Source: Hyphomonadaceae bacterium (GTDB lineage: Bacteria > Pseudomonadota > Alphaproteobacteria > Rhizobiales > Hyphomicrobiaceae). From it: a DNA stretch of 42,932 nt. This document shows, piece by piece, positions 1 to 8,543 of this stretch (position 1 is the stretch's first letter; every line of letters starts with the position of its first letter). The notes beneath the pieces are model-generated. The model made no database searches. It saw nothing but the letters and a program-made list of their open reading frames with translations, and was not told the origin of the DNA. The stretch is from the NCBI GenBank assembly GCA_019747815.1, contig JAIEQJ010000069.1, positions 1 through 42,932 on the forward strand. Direction: 5' to 3'. The position numbers and the translations under genes are program-made.

Positions 1-248
1 TGAGGCAGACACACGAGGCCATGACCCATTTTCAAAAGGATGAACTCGGAAGGATGTTTCTCGATTTTATTGCGATCACTGCGATCACCGTCAATTCGCG
101 CTCACGCATGCAATGAAAAGTGATCACAGTTTCAATAGCCTAGGTAAGAAAAAAATAGAACAGAGAGAGAACATTTGCTATTATCTGGGTACTGAGATCA
201 GCGCTGAAATCTCGGGGTTTTCCCTCGCTTTTGCAGGAGTACCGCGTC
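1..248. other. Intergenic leader upstream of ardC
   Basis: I see no convincing gene here. The stretch is more AT-rich than what follows. It carries a perfect 9-bp tandem repeat, TGCGATCAC, at 71-79 and 80-88, and a further GTGATCAC-type sequence near 119-126. These could be binding sites for a regulator of the downstream ardC-parB genes, but that is inference. A Shine-Dalgarno AGGAG at 235-239 serves the next gene. Confidence 0.4.
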
Positions 249-1172
249 ATGCGCTCGCAGGCTCAAAAACCACGTTCCGACATTTACCAGACCATTACCT
301 CCAAACTGCTCGCCGCCATCGAGGCGAGCCCCGGCGATCCCATCATGCCGTGGCAGCGGGGCGGCACGCAGCCGGTGCTGCCGACCAATGCGGTCACGGG
401 GCAGGCCTATCGCGGCGTCAACATCCTGAGCCTGTGGGTCAGCGCGCTGGAACGCGGCTACGAGTCAGGCGAATGGGCGACGCTGCGGCAGTGGAACGAG
501 AAGGGCGCGCGCGTGCGCAAGGGCGAGAAGGCTTCCCCCATCGTCTTCTACAAGGAGATTACTGTCGCGTCCGAGACCGACGGCGACGACGGAGAGGCCG
601 AGACGGAACGGCGGCGCTTCGCACGCGGCTACTGGGTGTTTGCGGCTGAGCAGGTGGACGGCTACCAGCCTGCCGCCGCGCTGCCGCACAATCCCATCAC
701 GCGCATCGCGGCGGCCGAGGCGTATTTCGCGGCGACGGGTGCGAAGGTCGTGGTCGGTGGCACGCAGGCCTGCTATCGGGCCTCCACCGACACCATCCAC
801 ATGCCGGACGAGGCCCGCTTCCTCGATACGGATGGACGCACCCGGACCGAGGCTTGGTACGCGGTGCTCGGTCATGAATCGACGCATTGGGCCGGTGCGC
901 CGCGTCGCCTGAACCGGGAGTTCGGCAAGCGCTTCGGCGATGATGCCTATTGCTTCGAGGAAGCCTGCGCCGAGATCGGTGCCGCCTTCCTGTGCGCCCG
1001 GCTCGGCATCGCCATCGAGCCGCACCCCGACCACGCCCGCTACATCCAGCATTGGCTCACGGTCATGAAGGCCGACCCGCGCGCCATCTTCGCTGCCGCC
1101 GCCAAGGCGCAGGAGGCCGTCGCTTATCTTGACGGCCTGCAATCCACGCCAGCCCAAAGCTTTGCAGCCTGA
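249..1172 (+). CDS. ArdC-type antirestriction protein / zincin-like metallopeptidase
   Basis: The 307-residue protein has the ArdC architecture: an N-terminal single-stranded-DNA-binding domain (about residues 8-130) and a C-terminal zincin-like metallopeptidase domain. The zinc motif HESTH is visible at residues 209-213, with a downstream glutamate-rich helix around EEACAEIGAAF. ArdC proteins enter the recipient during conjugation and protect incoming DNA from restriction. I chose the ATG at 249 because AGGAG lies 9 bases upstream. A TTG 18 bases earlier is possible but has no ribosome site. The gene is followed after 17 bases by a parB-like gene, a pairing common in the maintenance region of conjugative elements of Alphaproteobacteria. 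Confidence 0.88.
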   Translation: MRSQAQKPRSDIYQTITSKLLAAIEASPGDPIMPWQRGGTQPVLPTNAVTGQAYRGVNILSLWVSALERGYESGEWATLRQWNEKGARVRKGEKASPIVFYKEITVASETDGDDGEAETERRRFARGYWVFAAEQVDGYQPAAALPHNPITRIAAAEAYFAATGAKVVVGGTQACYRASTDTIHMPDEARFLDTDGRTRTEAWYAVLGHESTHWAGAPRRLNREFGKRFGDDAYCFEEACAEIGAAFLCARLGIAIEPHPDHARYIQHWLTVMKADPRAIFAAAAKAQEAVAYLDGLQSTPAQSFAA

Positions 1173-1189
1173 AGGACAAGGAGGTCACC

Positions 1190-2890
1190 ATGCTGCGCAA
1201 ATTGCATCACATCCCGCTGTCCGAGCTTGCCATCTCCAAGCTCAACGTCCGCCGCCACGGCGCCAAGGAGATCGACAGCCTCGCCGCCTCGATCGGGGCG
1301 CTCGGCATCATCCAGCCGCTCTTGGTGCGCAAGGACGGCGACGGCTATGAGATCGTGGCGGGGCGACGGCGCTACCTCGCCGCCAAGAAGCTTGATGGCG
1401 ACGGCGTGACGGACATCGACAAGGTGCCGTGCGTGCTGCTGGAGGCCGACGACGATGCGACGGCCATCGAGGCATCCTTGGCCGAAAACGTCGAGCGCCT
1501 GCCGATGGACGACCTGGAGCAGTACGAGGCCTTCGCGGCCCTGCGCAGGAAAGGCCTGGGCGAAGCCGACATCGCCACGCATTTCGGCATCTCCGAGCAG
1601 ATCGTCAAACGCCGACTCGCCATCGCCAACCTGCATCCCGACATCCGCCGTCTCTACCGTGCGGGCGACATCGACACGCAGACCTTGCAATTGCTGACCC
1701 TGGCAACGAAGGAGCGGCAGAAGGCGTGGCTGGCGCTCAACAACGATCCGCACCAGGAACCGCCGCCGGCGTGGCAGCTCAAGGCGTGGCTGCTGGGCGG
1801 CGCGGAGATATCGACCACGGCGGCGCTGTTCGACGAGGCCATCTATCAGGGCGGCATCGCCGCCGACCTGTTCGGCGAGCAGCGCTATTTCACCGACCCG
1901 GACGAATTCTGGCGCTTGCAGAATGCCGCCATCGCCGAGCGGCGCGAGCAGCTCCTCAAGTCCGGCTGGGCGGAGGTGCACATCATCGAGCCCGACCGGC
2001 GCTTCCAGCCGTGGGACTACGAGAGCGCGTCAAAGGCGGAGGGCGGCGGCGTTTACATCGTGGTGGAGCCGGATGGCCACGTCACCATGCACAAGGGCCT
2101 CAAGCCGCGCCGCGAGACCCGTCGCAGCAATCGCAAGGCGAGCAACGACGAGAGCGCTGATGCTTCGGTTGCGGCCGAGCGTCCCGAGATGAGCGCACCG
2201 CTCGCCAGCTACGTCGATCTGGTGCGGCACAGCGCCGTGCGCCTTGCCGTCGCCGATGCGCCCGACGTTGCCCTGCGCCTGATGCTGGCGCACGTCATCG
2301 GTGGCGGGCGCCGGTGGAAAGTGGAGCCCGAGACACAGCGGCCCGAGACGCCTGCCGTCGGCGAGGCGTTGGCGGCATTGCCGAGCCAGTCCGCCTTTGC
2401 CAGGAAGCGCGCCAAGGCTGCCAAGCTGCTGCGCGACGACATGGACGCCGCCGCTCTCGTCGCGCATGATGGGAGCGGCGCCCGCACGGCCGCGATGTTC
2501 GCCCGGCTGCTCGACATGACCGACGCCCAGATAATGCAGGTGCTCGCCGTGGTGATGGCCGAGACGCTGGCCGCCGGAACGGACCTGATCGACACGCTGG
2601 GTGCGCGCCTGGGCGTCGATTGCCTGCGGCACTGGCAGCCGGACAATACCTTCTTTGGGCTGGTGAAGGACCGCGAGGCGGTCAGCGGCATGCTGGCCGA
2701 GGTGATCGGCGAGACGGCCGCTGCCACCTATCTCACGGATACCGGCACGAAGAAGAAGATGATCATCGGCAAGGCGCTGGCAGGCGACGGGCGCAGCAAG
2801 GTCGAGACCTGGACGCCACGCTACATGACGTTCCCGCAGCGCGGTTACACAGGCCGAGCCGTAGCGGCGGCGGAGCGCCCCGGCGCGTAG
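1190..2890 (+). CDS. ParB/RepB/Spo0J-family partition-like protein, long form
   Basis: This 566-residue protein begins with a ParB N-terminal nuclease-like domain (about residues 5-110) containing the arginine box GRRRYLAAKKL and the ENVERLPMDDLEQYEAF segment. A helix-turn-helix DNA-binding domain follows at roughly 110-200. The remaining ~350 residues are an extension typical of the long ParB proteins of plasmids and integrative elements, with no other fold recognised. The start has a strong AAGGAGG ribosome site 5 bases upstream. No parA is present nearby, so the role could be element-specific regulation or stabilisation rather than classical ParABS partition. The gene probably shares a transcript with ardC. 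Confidence 0.88.
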   Translation: MLRKLHHIPLSELAISKLNVRRHGAKEIDSLAASIGALGIIQPLLVRKDGDGYEIVAGRRRYLAAKKLDGDGVTDIDKVPCVLLEADDDATAIEASLAENVERLPMDDLEQYEAFAALRRKGLGEADIATHFGISEQIVKRRLAIANLHPDIRRLYRAGDIDTQTLQLLTLATKERQKAWLALNNDPHQEPPPAWQLKAWLLGGAEISTTAALFDEAIYQGGIAADLFGEQRYFTDPDEFWRLQNAAIAERREQLLKSGWAEVHIIEPDRRFQPWDYESASKAEGGGVYIVVEPDGHVTMHKGLKPRRETRRSNRKASNDESADASVAAERPEMSAPLASYVDLVRHSAVRLAVADAPDVALRLMLAHVIGGGRRWKVEPETQRPETPAVGEALAALPSQSAFARKRAKAAKLLRDDMDAAALVAHDGSGARTAAMFARLLDMTDAQIMQVLAVVMAETLAAGTDLIDTLGARLGVDCLRHWQPDNTFFGLVKDREAVSGMLAEVIGETAAATYLTDTGTKKKMIIGKALAGDGRSKVETWTPRYMTFPQRGYTGRAVAAAERPGA

Positions 2891-2922
2891 TAGGGCGAGC
2901 ACCGGCCATCGCAGATGATTTA

Positions 2923-2950
2923 GCTGGCCCAGCTCCGCTGCGGGGCCAGC
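2923..2950. terminator. Hairpin between convergent parB and DUF4143 genes
   Basis: An 8-bp perfect stem (GCTGGCCC at 2923-2930 with GGGCCAGC at 2943-2950) and a 12-base loop sit in the 69-base gap between two converging genes. There is no strong T-run on either side, so it is only a plausible bidirectional terminator. Confidence 0.4.
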
Positions 2951-2959
2951 GCTTTGCGC

Positions 2960-4150
2960 TCAAGCCGCAAGTTCGGCAACGAGGTCAGCGAGGGGTGCGG
3001 CCATCACCCCACCGCCCATCGGGTAATGCTCGCCGCCCGGATAGGCGACGTAGCGCTTCTTGATCTTGAGATCGTCCGTAGCCAGACGGAAACCCTTGCC
3101 GGCGTCCGGCGCGGATGCCCGCTTGACCTCGACGGCGATGGCCGGCCGTCCGGCACGCTCCAGCAGCAGGTCGATCTCGGCGCCATCCTCCGTGCGATAG
3201 AAGTAGGGCGTCCAGCGCTCGCCCGCGGCGGCGACCAGGTTCTCGATGACGAACCCTTCCCAGCTCGGACCCACCACGGGGTGGCCGACGACGTCATTCC
3301 AGGTTTCGAGCTCCAGCAGTGCGTGCAGGACGCCGCTGTCGCGAACATAGGTTTTCGGCGACCGCACCAGCCGCTTGCCGAGATTGCTGCTCCACGGCTG
3401 CAGCCGCCGCACCAGCTGCAGGTCGACCAGCAGGTCGATGTAGCGGCCGACCGCCGGAGCCGAGACGCCGAGGCCGCTCGCCAGGCGCGACTGGTTCAGC
3501 AGGCTGCCCTGGCCGTTGGCCAGCATGGTCCACAGCCTGCCGATGGTCGGCGCCGGCAGGCGCGGTGCGAACATCGGCACGTCGCGCTCCAGGTAGCTGC
3601 GGATGAAATCCAGGCGCCAGCGCAGGCTCGCGCGGTCATCTCTGGCGAGCAGGCTCTCGGGAAAGCCGCCGCGCAGCCAGGCCACGTCCCGGTCATAGCC
3701 AGCCGCCGCCGCCTCTGCCGCCGTGAACGGGCCGATGTCGAGATAGGCGACGCGGCCTGCCAGTGTCTCCGACGCCTGGCGCATGAGATCGATCGACGCC
3801 GACCCCAGCAGCAGGAACTGCCCGGTCCGGTGTCGGCGCCGCCGGTTCTCGTCGATGACGCCGCGCAGGATGGCGAACAGCCCCGGCGCGCGGTGGATCT
3901 CGTCGATGACCACGAGCTTGCCCTGTTGCGCCCTCAGGTAGGCGTCGGCATCGTCGAGACGGCGCAGATCGGCGGGCCGCTCCAGATCGAGGTAGATTGC
4001 CGCCTCGCCGCGCTCCTCGGCGATCTGGCGCGCCAGCGTCGTCTTGCCGACCTGGCGCGGCCCGAGCAGCACCACCGCCGGCTGCCCCTGCAGGCGCTGG
4101 CGCACGACCAGCTCGATGGCGCGGGGAATCAGTTTCATGCCGGAAATCAT
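2960..4150 (-). CDS. AAA ATPase with DUF4143 domain
   Basis: The 396-residue protein carries an N-terminal AAA-type ATPase domain with Walker A GPRQVGKTT near residue 32-40 and a Walker B-like LVVIDEIHR. The C-terminal half matches the DUF4143 (PD-(D/E)XK-like) family pattern, including the EIDLLLE and AIEVKRA strands of a nuclease-like core. Members of this family are widespread, often horizontally moved, and of uncertain function. The start could be 4150 (MISGMKLIP) or the internal ATG at 4138. Neither has a clear ribosome site. It lies opposite to all neighbouring transfer genes, between parB and traG, and so looks like a cargo insertion in the backbone. Confidence 0.88.
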   Translation of the reverse strand: MISGMKLIPRAIELVVRQRLQGQPAVVLLGPRQVGKTTLARQIAEERGEAAIYLDLERPADLRRLDDADAYLRAQQGKLVVIDEIHRAPGLFAILRGVIDENRRRRHRTGQFLLLGSASIDLMRQASETLAGRVAYLDIGPFTAAEAAAAGYDRDVAWLRGGFPESLLARDDRASLRWRLDFIRSYLERDVPMFAPRLPAPTIGRLWTMLANGQGSLLNQSRLASGLGVSAPAVGRYIDLLVDLQLVRRLQPWSSNLGKRLVRSPKTYVRDSGVLHALLELETWNDVVGHPVVGPSWEGFVIENLVAAAGERWTPYFYRTEDGAEIDLLLERAGRPAIAVEVKRASAPDAGKGFRLATDDLKIKKRYVAYPGGEHYPMGGGVMAAPLADLVAELAA

Positions 4151-4371
4151 ACATCAGGCGTTAGAATTCCGGCAATGGCGTTGGGCGGATTCGCCGTAAA
4201 TCCGGCCCGCGCTGTAGCGACCTGCCGCGTGCACGCATGGAGTTCCTCCCCGTTCCCTTGAGTTCCTTGCGCTTCCCGCTTTTCACGGCGTTTCCCCATT
4301 AACGTTGCGACCGCCCTGGCCGCATCCTGATCCGGCGTGAGTGCGCTCGCGCCAAATGGGGGAAATGAGGG

Positions 4372-6369
4372 ATGACGTCGGCTCGGACATACGCATTCCA
4401 GGTCAGCACCGCTGCCGTGCTCATGATCGCCTGCCTGTGGGCTGCCACGCAGTGGGCGGCCGCCATGCTCGGCTACCAGCCCGCGCTCGGTGCCTCTTGG
4501 ATCGATCTGTTCGGGATCAAGGTCTACGCACCCTGGAAGCTGTTCGTCTGGTGGCTGATGTTCGACGCTCAGGCGCCCGACGTGTTTGCGCGCGCCGGTG
4601 CCGTTGCTGCGTTCGGGGGAATCGCCAGCGGCGCGGTCGCGATCGGGGGAGCCGCCCGGCGGGCAGGCCGCAGGCAACAAGCAACGACCTACGGTTCGGC
4701 CCGCTGGGCGGACGCTTCCGACATCGAAAGGGTGGACCTGCTCGGTCCGCAGGGCGTCGTCCTCGGCCTCTACGACAACCGCTATCTGCGCCACGACGGT
4801 CCCGAGCACGTGCTGGCGGTGGCGCCGACGCGGTCGGGCAAGGGCGTCGGCCTGGTCCTGCCCACCCTGATGACCTGGCCCGGGTCGGCTGTCATCCACG
4901 ACATCAAGGGTGAGAACTGGGCCCTGACCGCGGGATGGCGGTCGCGGTTCTCGCACTGCCTGCTGTTCGATCCGACCAACCCGCTGTCGGCCCGGTTCAA
5001 TCCGCTGCTCGAGGTCCGCAAGGGCGCACACGAAGTGCGCGATGTGCAGAACATCGCCGACATCCTGGTCGACCCGGAGGGCGCCAGAGAGCGGCGCGAC
5101 CACTGGGAGAAAACGGCGCATGCGCTGCTGACCGGCGCCATCCTGCACGTCCTCTACGCCGAAGAGGAGAAGACCCTCGCCCGTGTCGCGACCTTCCTGG
5201 CCGATCCGTCGCGCTCGATCCTGCGCACGCTCAAGATCATGCTCACCACCAATCACCTCGGTACCGACGAGGCCCCTCTTGCGCATCCGGCGGTCGCCTC
5301 CATCGCCCGCGAGCTGCTCAACAAGTCGGACAACGAGCGCTCGGGCGTGGTGTCGACCGCCATGAGCTTCCTCGGGCTCTACCGGGATCCACTGATCGCC
5401 GCCAACACCGCGCGGTCCGACTGGCGCATCGCCGATCTCATGGGCGCCGCGCAGCCCGTCTCGCTCTACCTGGTGGTGCCGCCATCCGACATCTCCCGCA
5501 CCAAGCCACTCGTGCGCCTGATCCTCAACCAGATCGCCCGGCGCCTGACCGAAACGCTGAATGCGGCCCATGACAGTGCGCCCGAGCGCAAGCTGCTGCT
5601 GATGCTGGACGAGTTCCCGGCGCTGGGGCGTCTCGACTTCTTCGAGTCGTCGCTGGCCTTCATGGCCGGTTACGGAGTGCGCGCCTTCCTGGTGGCGCAG
5701 TCGCTGCACCAGATCGACCGGGCCTACGGCCACAACCATGCGATCCTCGACAACTGCCACGTGCGCGTCGCCTTCGCGCCAAACGACGAGCGCACCGCCA
5801 AGCGCCTGTCCGATGCGCTGGGCACGGCCACCGAGCTGCGGGCACAAACCAACCTGTCCGGCAAGCGCTTCTCGGCCTGGCTGTCGCACACGTCGGTCTC
5901 GGAGCAGGAGACACCGCGGCCGCTGCTGACCGCCGGCGAGGTCCTGCAGCTGCCGCCGGACGACGCACTGGTGCTGGTCTCGGGCGTGCCGCCGATCCGC
6001 GCCAGGAAGCTCAAGTACTACGCCGATCGCAACTTCCTGGCCCGCCGGCTGCCGGCGCCGAAGCTCGCCGAGGACCGCACCATCGACGTGCCGCCAGCGC
6101 GTTGCAACGATTGGTCCGGGCAAACGCGGGGACCCGACGCACGCCTCGACAAGGCTTGGTCCGAGCTGGTGACGTCGGGCAGCGGCGACGACGAGAGCCC
6201 ACCGCGTCCCCGCGAAGTCCCCCGTCGCAGGAAGGACAAGGGGGAAGCTCGCTTGAGCGATCTGCCGCTGTTCGCGGAGCGGGCGCCCGATCCCGCGCCG
6301 GATGAGGACGCCACGCCTGCCGATGCCGACGGCGACAAGGTCATCCAGTTTCCGGGGCTGCGTCTGTAG
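4372..6369 (+). CDS. traG: TraG/VirD4-family type IV coupling protein
   Basis: The 665-residue inner-membrane ATPase brings the relaxase-DNA complex to the T4SS channel. Two membrane segments lie at about residues 10-35 and 75-95. The nucleotide-binding domain starts with Walker A APTRSGKG (151-158), and Walker B LLLMLDEFPALG has D413 and E414. The C-terminal ~80 residues are charged and low in complexity. The ATG follows GGGGGAAATGAGGG. Upstream there is a 221-base gap to the divergent ATPase gene, where the operon promoter should lie. The stop codon directly abuts the next start codon, so traG opens the trb operon. Its fusion to the trb operon with a ribbon-helix-helix gene is the arrangement seen in many alpha- and betaproteobacterial integrative elements. 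Confidence 0.95.
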   Translation: MTSARTYAFQVSTAAVLMIACLWAATQWAAAMLGYQPALGASWIDLFGIKVYAPWKLFVWWLMFDAQAPDVFARAGAVAAFGGIASGAVAIGGAARRAGRRQQATTYGSARWADASDIERVDLLGPQGVVLGLYDNRYLRHDGPEHVLAVAPTRSGKGVGLVLPTLMTWPGSAVIHDIKGENWALTAGWRSRFSHCLLFDPTNPLSARFNPLLEVRKGAHEVRDVQNIADILVDPEGARERRDHWEKTAHALLTGAILHVLYAEEEKTLARVATFLADPSRSILRTLKIMLTTNHLGTDEAPLAHPAVASIARELLNKSDNERSGVVSTAMSFLGLYRDPLIAANTARSDWRIADLMGAAQPVSLYLVVPPSDISRTKPLVRLILNQIARRLTETLNAAHDSAPERKLLLMLDEFPALGRLDFFESSLAFMAGYGVRAFLVAQSLHQIDRAYGHNHAILDNCHVRVAFAPNDERTAKRLSDALGTATELRAQTNLSGKRFSAWLSHTSVSEQETPRPLLTAGEVLQLPPDDALVLVSGVPPIRARKLKYYADRNFLARRLPAPKLAEDRTIDVPPARCNDWSGQTRGPDARLDKAWSELVTSGSGDDESPPRPREVPRRRKDKGEARLSDLPLFAERAPDPAPDEDATPADADGDKVIQFPGLRL

Positions 6370-6918
6370 ATGAGCAAGAAGCGCTACACATTATATCTAT
6401 CCCGTCCACTGGCGCGGAAGTTCGACCTGGTCGCCAAGCAGCGCCAAGGCGCCAAGTCGGCCCTGGTCGAGGAGGCGCTGCGCGTCAGCCTGGAGCCCGA
6501 GCAGCATCCGGGCATCGAGGACGGCTTGGCGCGCCGGCTCAATGATCTCAACAAGGCTGTGACAACAATCGGGCGCGATGTCGCCATCGCCACCGAGACG
6601 CTGGCGCTGTTCGTGCGCTACTTCCTGACCATCACGCCGCCGCTGCCGCAGAGCGAACAGGAGCCCGCGCGGCTGCTGGGCAGGGAGCGCTTCGAGGTGT
6701 TCGTCGCCCAGGTCGGCCGGCGCCTCGCCGGGGACCACCGGCTGGTGTCGGAGGTGCTGGAGACGATTGCCACCGATCAGCCGGACCTGTTCGCCACCGC
6801 GTCCGACGATGCGCCGCTGAAGAACCGGCCAGAGCGCAGGAGCAGCGTGCTTGGCGACACTCCCAGGCGCAACGGCCAAGACCCGAATGCATCGCGCGGC
6901 GGGGGCAACCATGGCTGA
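6370..6918 (+). CDS. Ribbon-helix-helix (CopG-like) protein of the traG-trb operon
   Basis: The 182-residue protein starts on the base after the traG stop codon. Residues 1-45 have the pattern of a ribbon-helix-helix DNA-binding domain: a short strand KKRYTLYLSR followed by two helices ending AKSALVEEALRVSL. The middle contains a hydrophobic helix (about 75-95) and the rest is charged. Genes of this type lie between traG and trbB in related elements. A role as operon regulator or as accessory to the coupling protein is inferred, not shown. It overlaps the trbB start by 8 bases. Confidence 0.75.
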   Translation: MSKKRYTLYLSRPLARKFDLVAKQRQGAKSALVEEALRVSLEPEQHPGIEDGLARRLNDLNKAVTTIGRDVAIATETLALFVRYFLTITPPLPQSEQEPARLLGRERFEVFVAQVGRRLAGDHRLVSEVLETIATDQPDLFATASDDAPLKNRPERRSSVLGDTPRRNGQDPNASRGGGNHG

Positions 6919-7900
6919 GCTCGTCTCGCTCGCCGTCGCCGAGGAGGCGCAAGGCCGGCGCCGGCAGATGCTGCGCACCGCCTTCGGGCCCACCATCGCC
7001 GCCGCGCTGGCCGATCCGACCGTGATCGAGGTGATGGTCAATCCCGACGGCCGGCTCTGGATCGAGCGCGCCACCGTCGGGCGCCAGGACACCGGCGAGC
7101 GCATCGGCAGCGCCGAGGCCGAGCGCATCATCCGCCTGGTCGCCGCGCACGTGCGCCGCGAGGTGCACGACAAGGCGCCGATCGTGTCAGCCGAGCTGCC
7201 CGAGACGGGAGAGCGCTTCGAGGGCGTGATGCCGCCGGTCGCCCCGGCGCCGTGCTTTGCCGTGCGCAAGCCGGCCGACGTGCTCTATCGGCTCGGTGAC
7301 TACGTGGCAGCGCGCATCCTGTCGGGCGCCCAAGCCGCGGTGCTGGCGCTGAGTATTCGCGAGCGCAAGAACATCCTGGTGGTCGGCGGCACCTCGTCCG
7401 GCAAGACCACGCTCGTCAATGCGCTGCTGGCCGAGATCGCCGATCTCGGCGAGCGCGTCGTCATCCTGGAGGACACGCGCGAGCTCAAATGCGCGGCGCC
7501 CGATTGTGTGGCGCTGCGCACCAAGCCTGGCGTCGCCACGCTGGCCGACCTGGTGCGCTCGACGCTGCGCCTGCGCCCCGATCGCATCATCGTCGGCGAG
7601 GTGCGTGGACCGGAAGCTCTCGACATGCTGAAGGCCTGGAATACCGGGCACCCCGGCGGCATCACCACCGTGCACGCCAACTCGGGCCCCGACGGGCTCT
7701 ATCGCCTGGAGCAGCTGGTGCAGGAAGCGGTGGTGACGGTGCCGCGCGATCTGATCGTGCAGGCCATCGATCTCGTCGTGTTCATCACCGGTCGCGGCGC
7801 CGATCGCCGCGTCGAGACGCTGCTGGAGGTCGCAAGCCTCGACGCCGACGGCGACTACCTCCTGAAGCCGCTCGGGCGGCCAACCCTGCACACCGTTTGA
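6911..7900 (+). CDS. trbB: TrbB/VirB11-family T4SS ATPase
   Basis: The 329-residue protein is the hexameric cytoplasmic traffic ATPase of the P-type T4SS. Walker A GGTSSGKT occupies residues 159-166. The Asp box around [12 protein letters not shown] and the Walker B/His-box region [18 protein letters not shown] followed by GITTVHANS are all visible, so all catalytic motifs appear intact. I prefer the ATG at 6911, which overlaps the preceding stop (ATGGCTGA), over a TTG 60 bases upstream. Length is normal for TrbB. Confidence 0.95.
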   Translation: MAELVSLAVAEEAQGRRRQMLRTAFGPTIAAALADPTVIEVMVNPDGRLWIERATVGRQDTGERIGSAEAERIIRLVAAHVRREVHDKAPIVSAELPETGERFEGVMPPVAPAPCFAVRKPADVLYRLGDYVAARILSGAQAAVLALSIRERKNILVVGGTSSGKTTLVNALLAEIADLGERVVILEDTRELKCAAPDCVALRTKPGVATLADLVRSTLRLRPDRIIVGEVRGPEALDMLKAWNTGHPGGITTVHANSGPDGLYRLEQLVQEAVVTVPRDLIVQAIDLVVFITGRGADRRVETLLEVASLDADGDYLLKPLGRPTLHTV

Positions 7901-7913
7901 TGGAGCCAATCGC

Positions 7914-8255
7914 GTGATCCCCACTCCCATGCTGCTGACGTTGCTTCGATCCACAGCCGCTGGGTGGGTCGTCGCTGTCGCTTGCGTGCTCGTCACGGAC
8001 ACCGCGCACGCGGCCGGGTCCGGCATGCCGTGGGAGGCGCCGCTGCAGCGCATCCTCGAGTCCATCGAGGGCCCCGTCGCCAAGGTCGTCGCCGTCGTCA
8101 TCATCATCGTCACCGGCCTGAGCCTTGCCTTCGGCGATATGGGCGGAGGTCTGCGACGGCTGATCCAGATCGTGTTCGGGCTCTCCATCGCCTTCGCCGC
8201 CACCTCGTTCTTCCTGTCGTTCTTCTCCTTCGCCGGCGGCGCCCTGATCGACTGA
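7914..8255 (+). CDS. trbC: TrbC/VirB2-family major pilin
   Basis: The 113-residue protein has a long hydrophobic signal segment with an alanine-rich processing site (TAHAAGSG, about residues 30-37). Two membrane helices follow, near residues 55-75 and 85-110, as in TrbC propilins, which are processed and in IncP systems cyclised into the pilus. I use GTG at 7914 because GGAG lies 8 bases upstream. An in-frame ATG at 7929 would give a shorter signal segment. It lies 13 bases after trbB and 15 bases before trbD. Confidence 0.9.
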   Translation: MIPTPMLLTLLRSTAAGWVVAVACVLVTDTAHAAGSGMPWEAPLQRILESIEGPVAKVVAVVIIIVTGLSLAFGDMGGGLRRLIQIVFGLSIAFAATSFFLSFFSFAGGALID

Positions 8256-8270
8256 ACGGAACGATACCCG

Positions 8271-8543
8271 ATGCTCGGACATCACCTGCCCATCCCCGGC
8301 TACGAAGTGACGCTGCACCGCGCGCTCACCGAGCCGATCCTCATCGCCGGCGCACCGCGCAGCTTCGCCATCCTCAACGGCACGCTCGCCGCCTCCATCG
8401 GCCTCGGCCTCAGGCTGTGGATCGCCGGGCTGCTGATTTGGCTCGCCGGGCATGCCGTCGCCGTGTGGGTCACGCGCAAGGACCCGGCCTTCCTCACCGT
8501 GCTGTCCCGTCACGCCCGCCACAAGGGAGCGCTTCGATGCTGA
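8271..8543 (+). CDS. trbD: TrbD/VirB3-family inner-membrane T4SS protein
   Basis: The 90-residue protein opens with a short polar segment (PGYEVTLHRALTEPIL, the TrbD hallmark region). It then has two closely spaced hydrophobic segments, about residues 25-60. Position between the pilin and the TrbE ATPase and the small size support the call. Its last codons overlap the trbE start by 7 bases, so the two are translationally coupled. Confidence 0.9.
   Translation: MLGHHLPIPGYEVTLHRALTEPILIAGAPRSFAILNGTLAASIGLGLRLWIAGLLIWLAGHAVAVWVTRKDPAFLTVLSRHARHKGALRC

Noticed and set aside
113-649. 178-codon open frame overlapping ardC
   Set aside because: Most of it is the shifted frame of ardC, Arg/His-rich, with no ribosome site.
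2954-4261. 435-codon plus-strand open frame opposite the DUF4143 ATPase
   Set aside because: Its composition is Gln/Arg/Ala/Val-rich without motifs. The minus strand encodes a complete ATPase.
4147-6123. 658-codon open frame on the minus strand opposite traG
   Set aside because: It is a shadow of the GC-rich traG gene. Its translation is rich in Arg/Gln/Gly/His with no domain, and traG has all its motifs.
7964-8536. Upstream extension of the trbE frame
   Set aside because: It overlaps trbC and trbD in another frame. The ATG at 8537 has a ribosome site and the family N-terminus.
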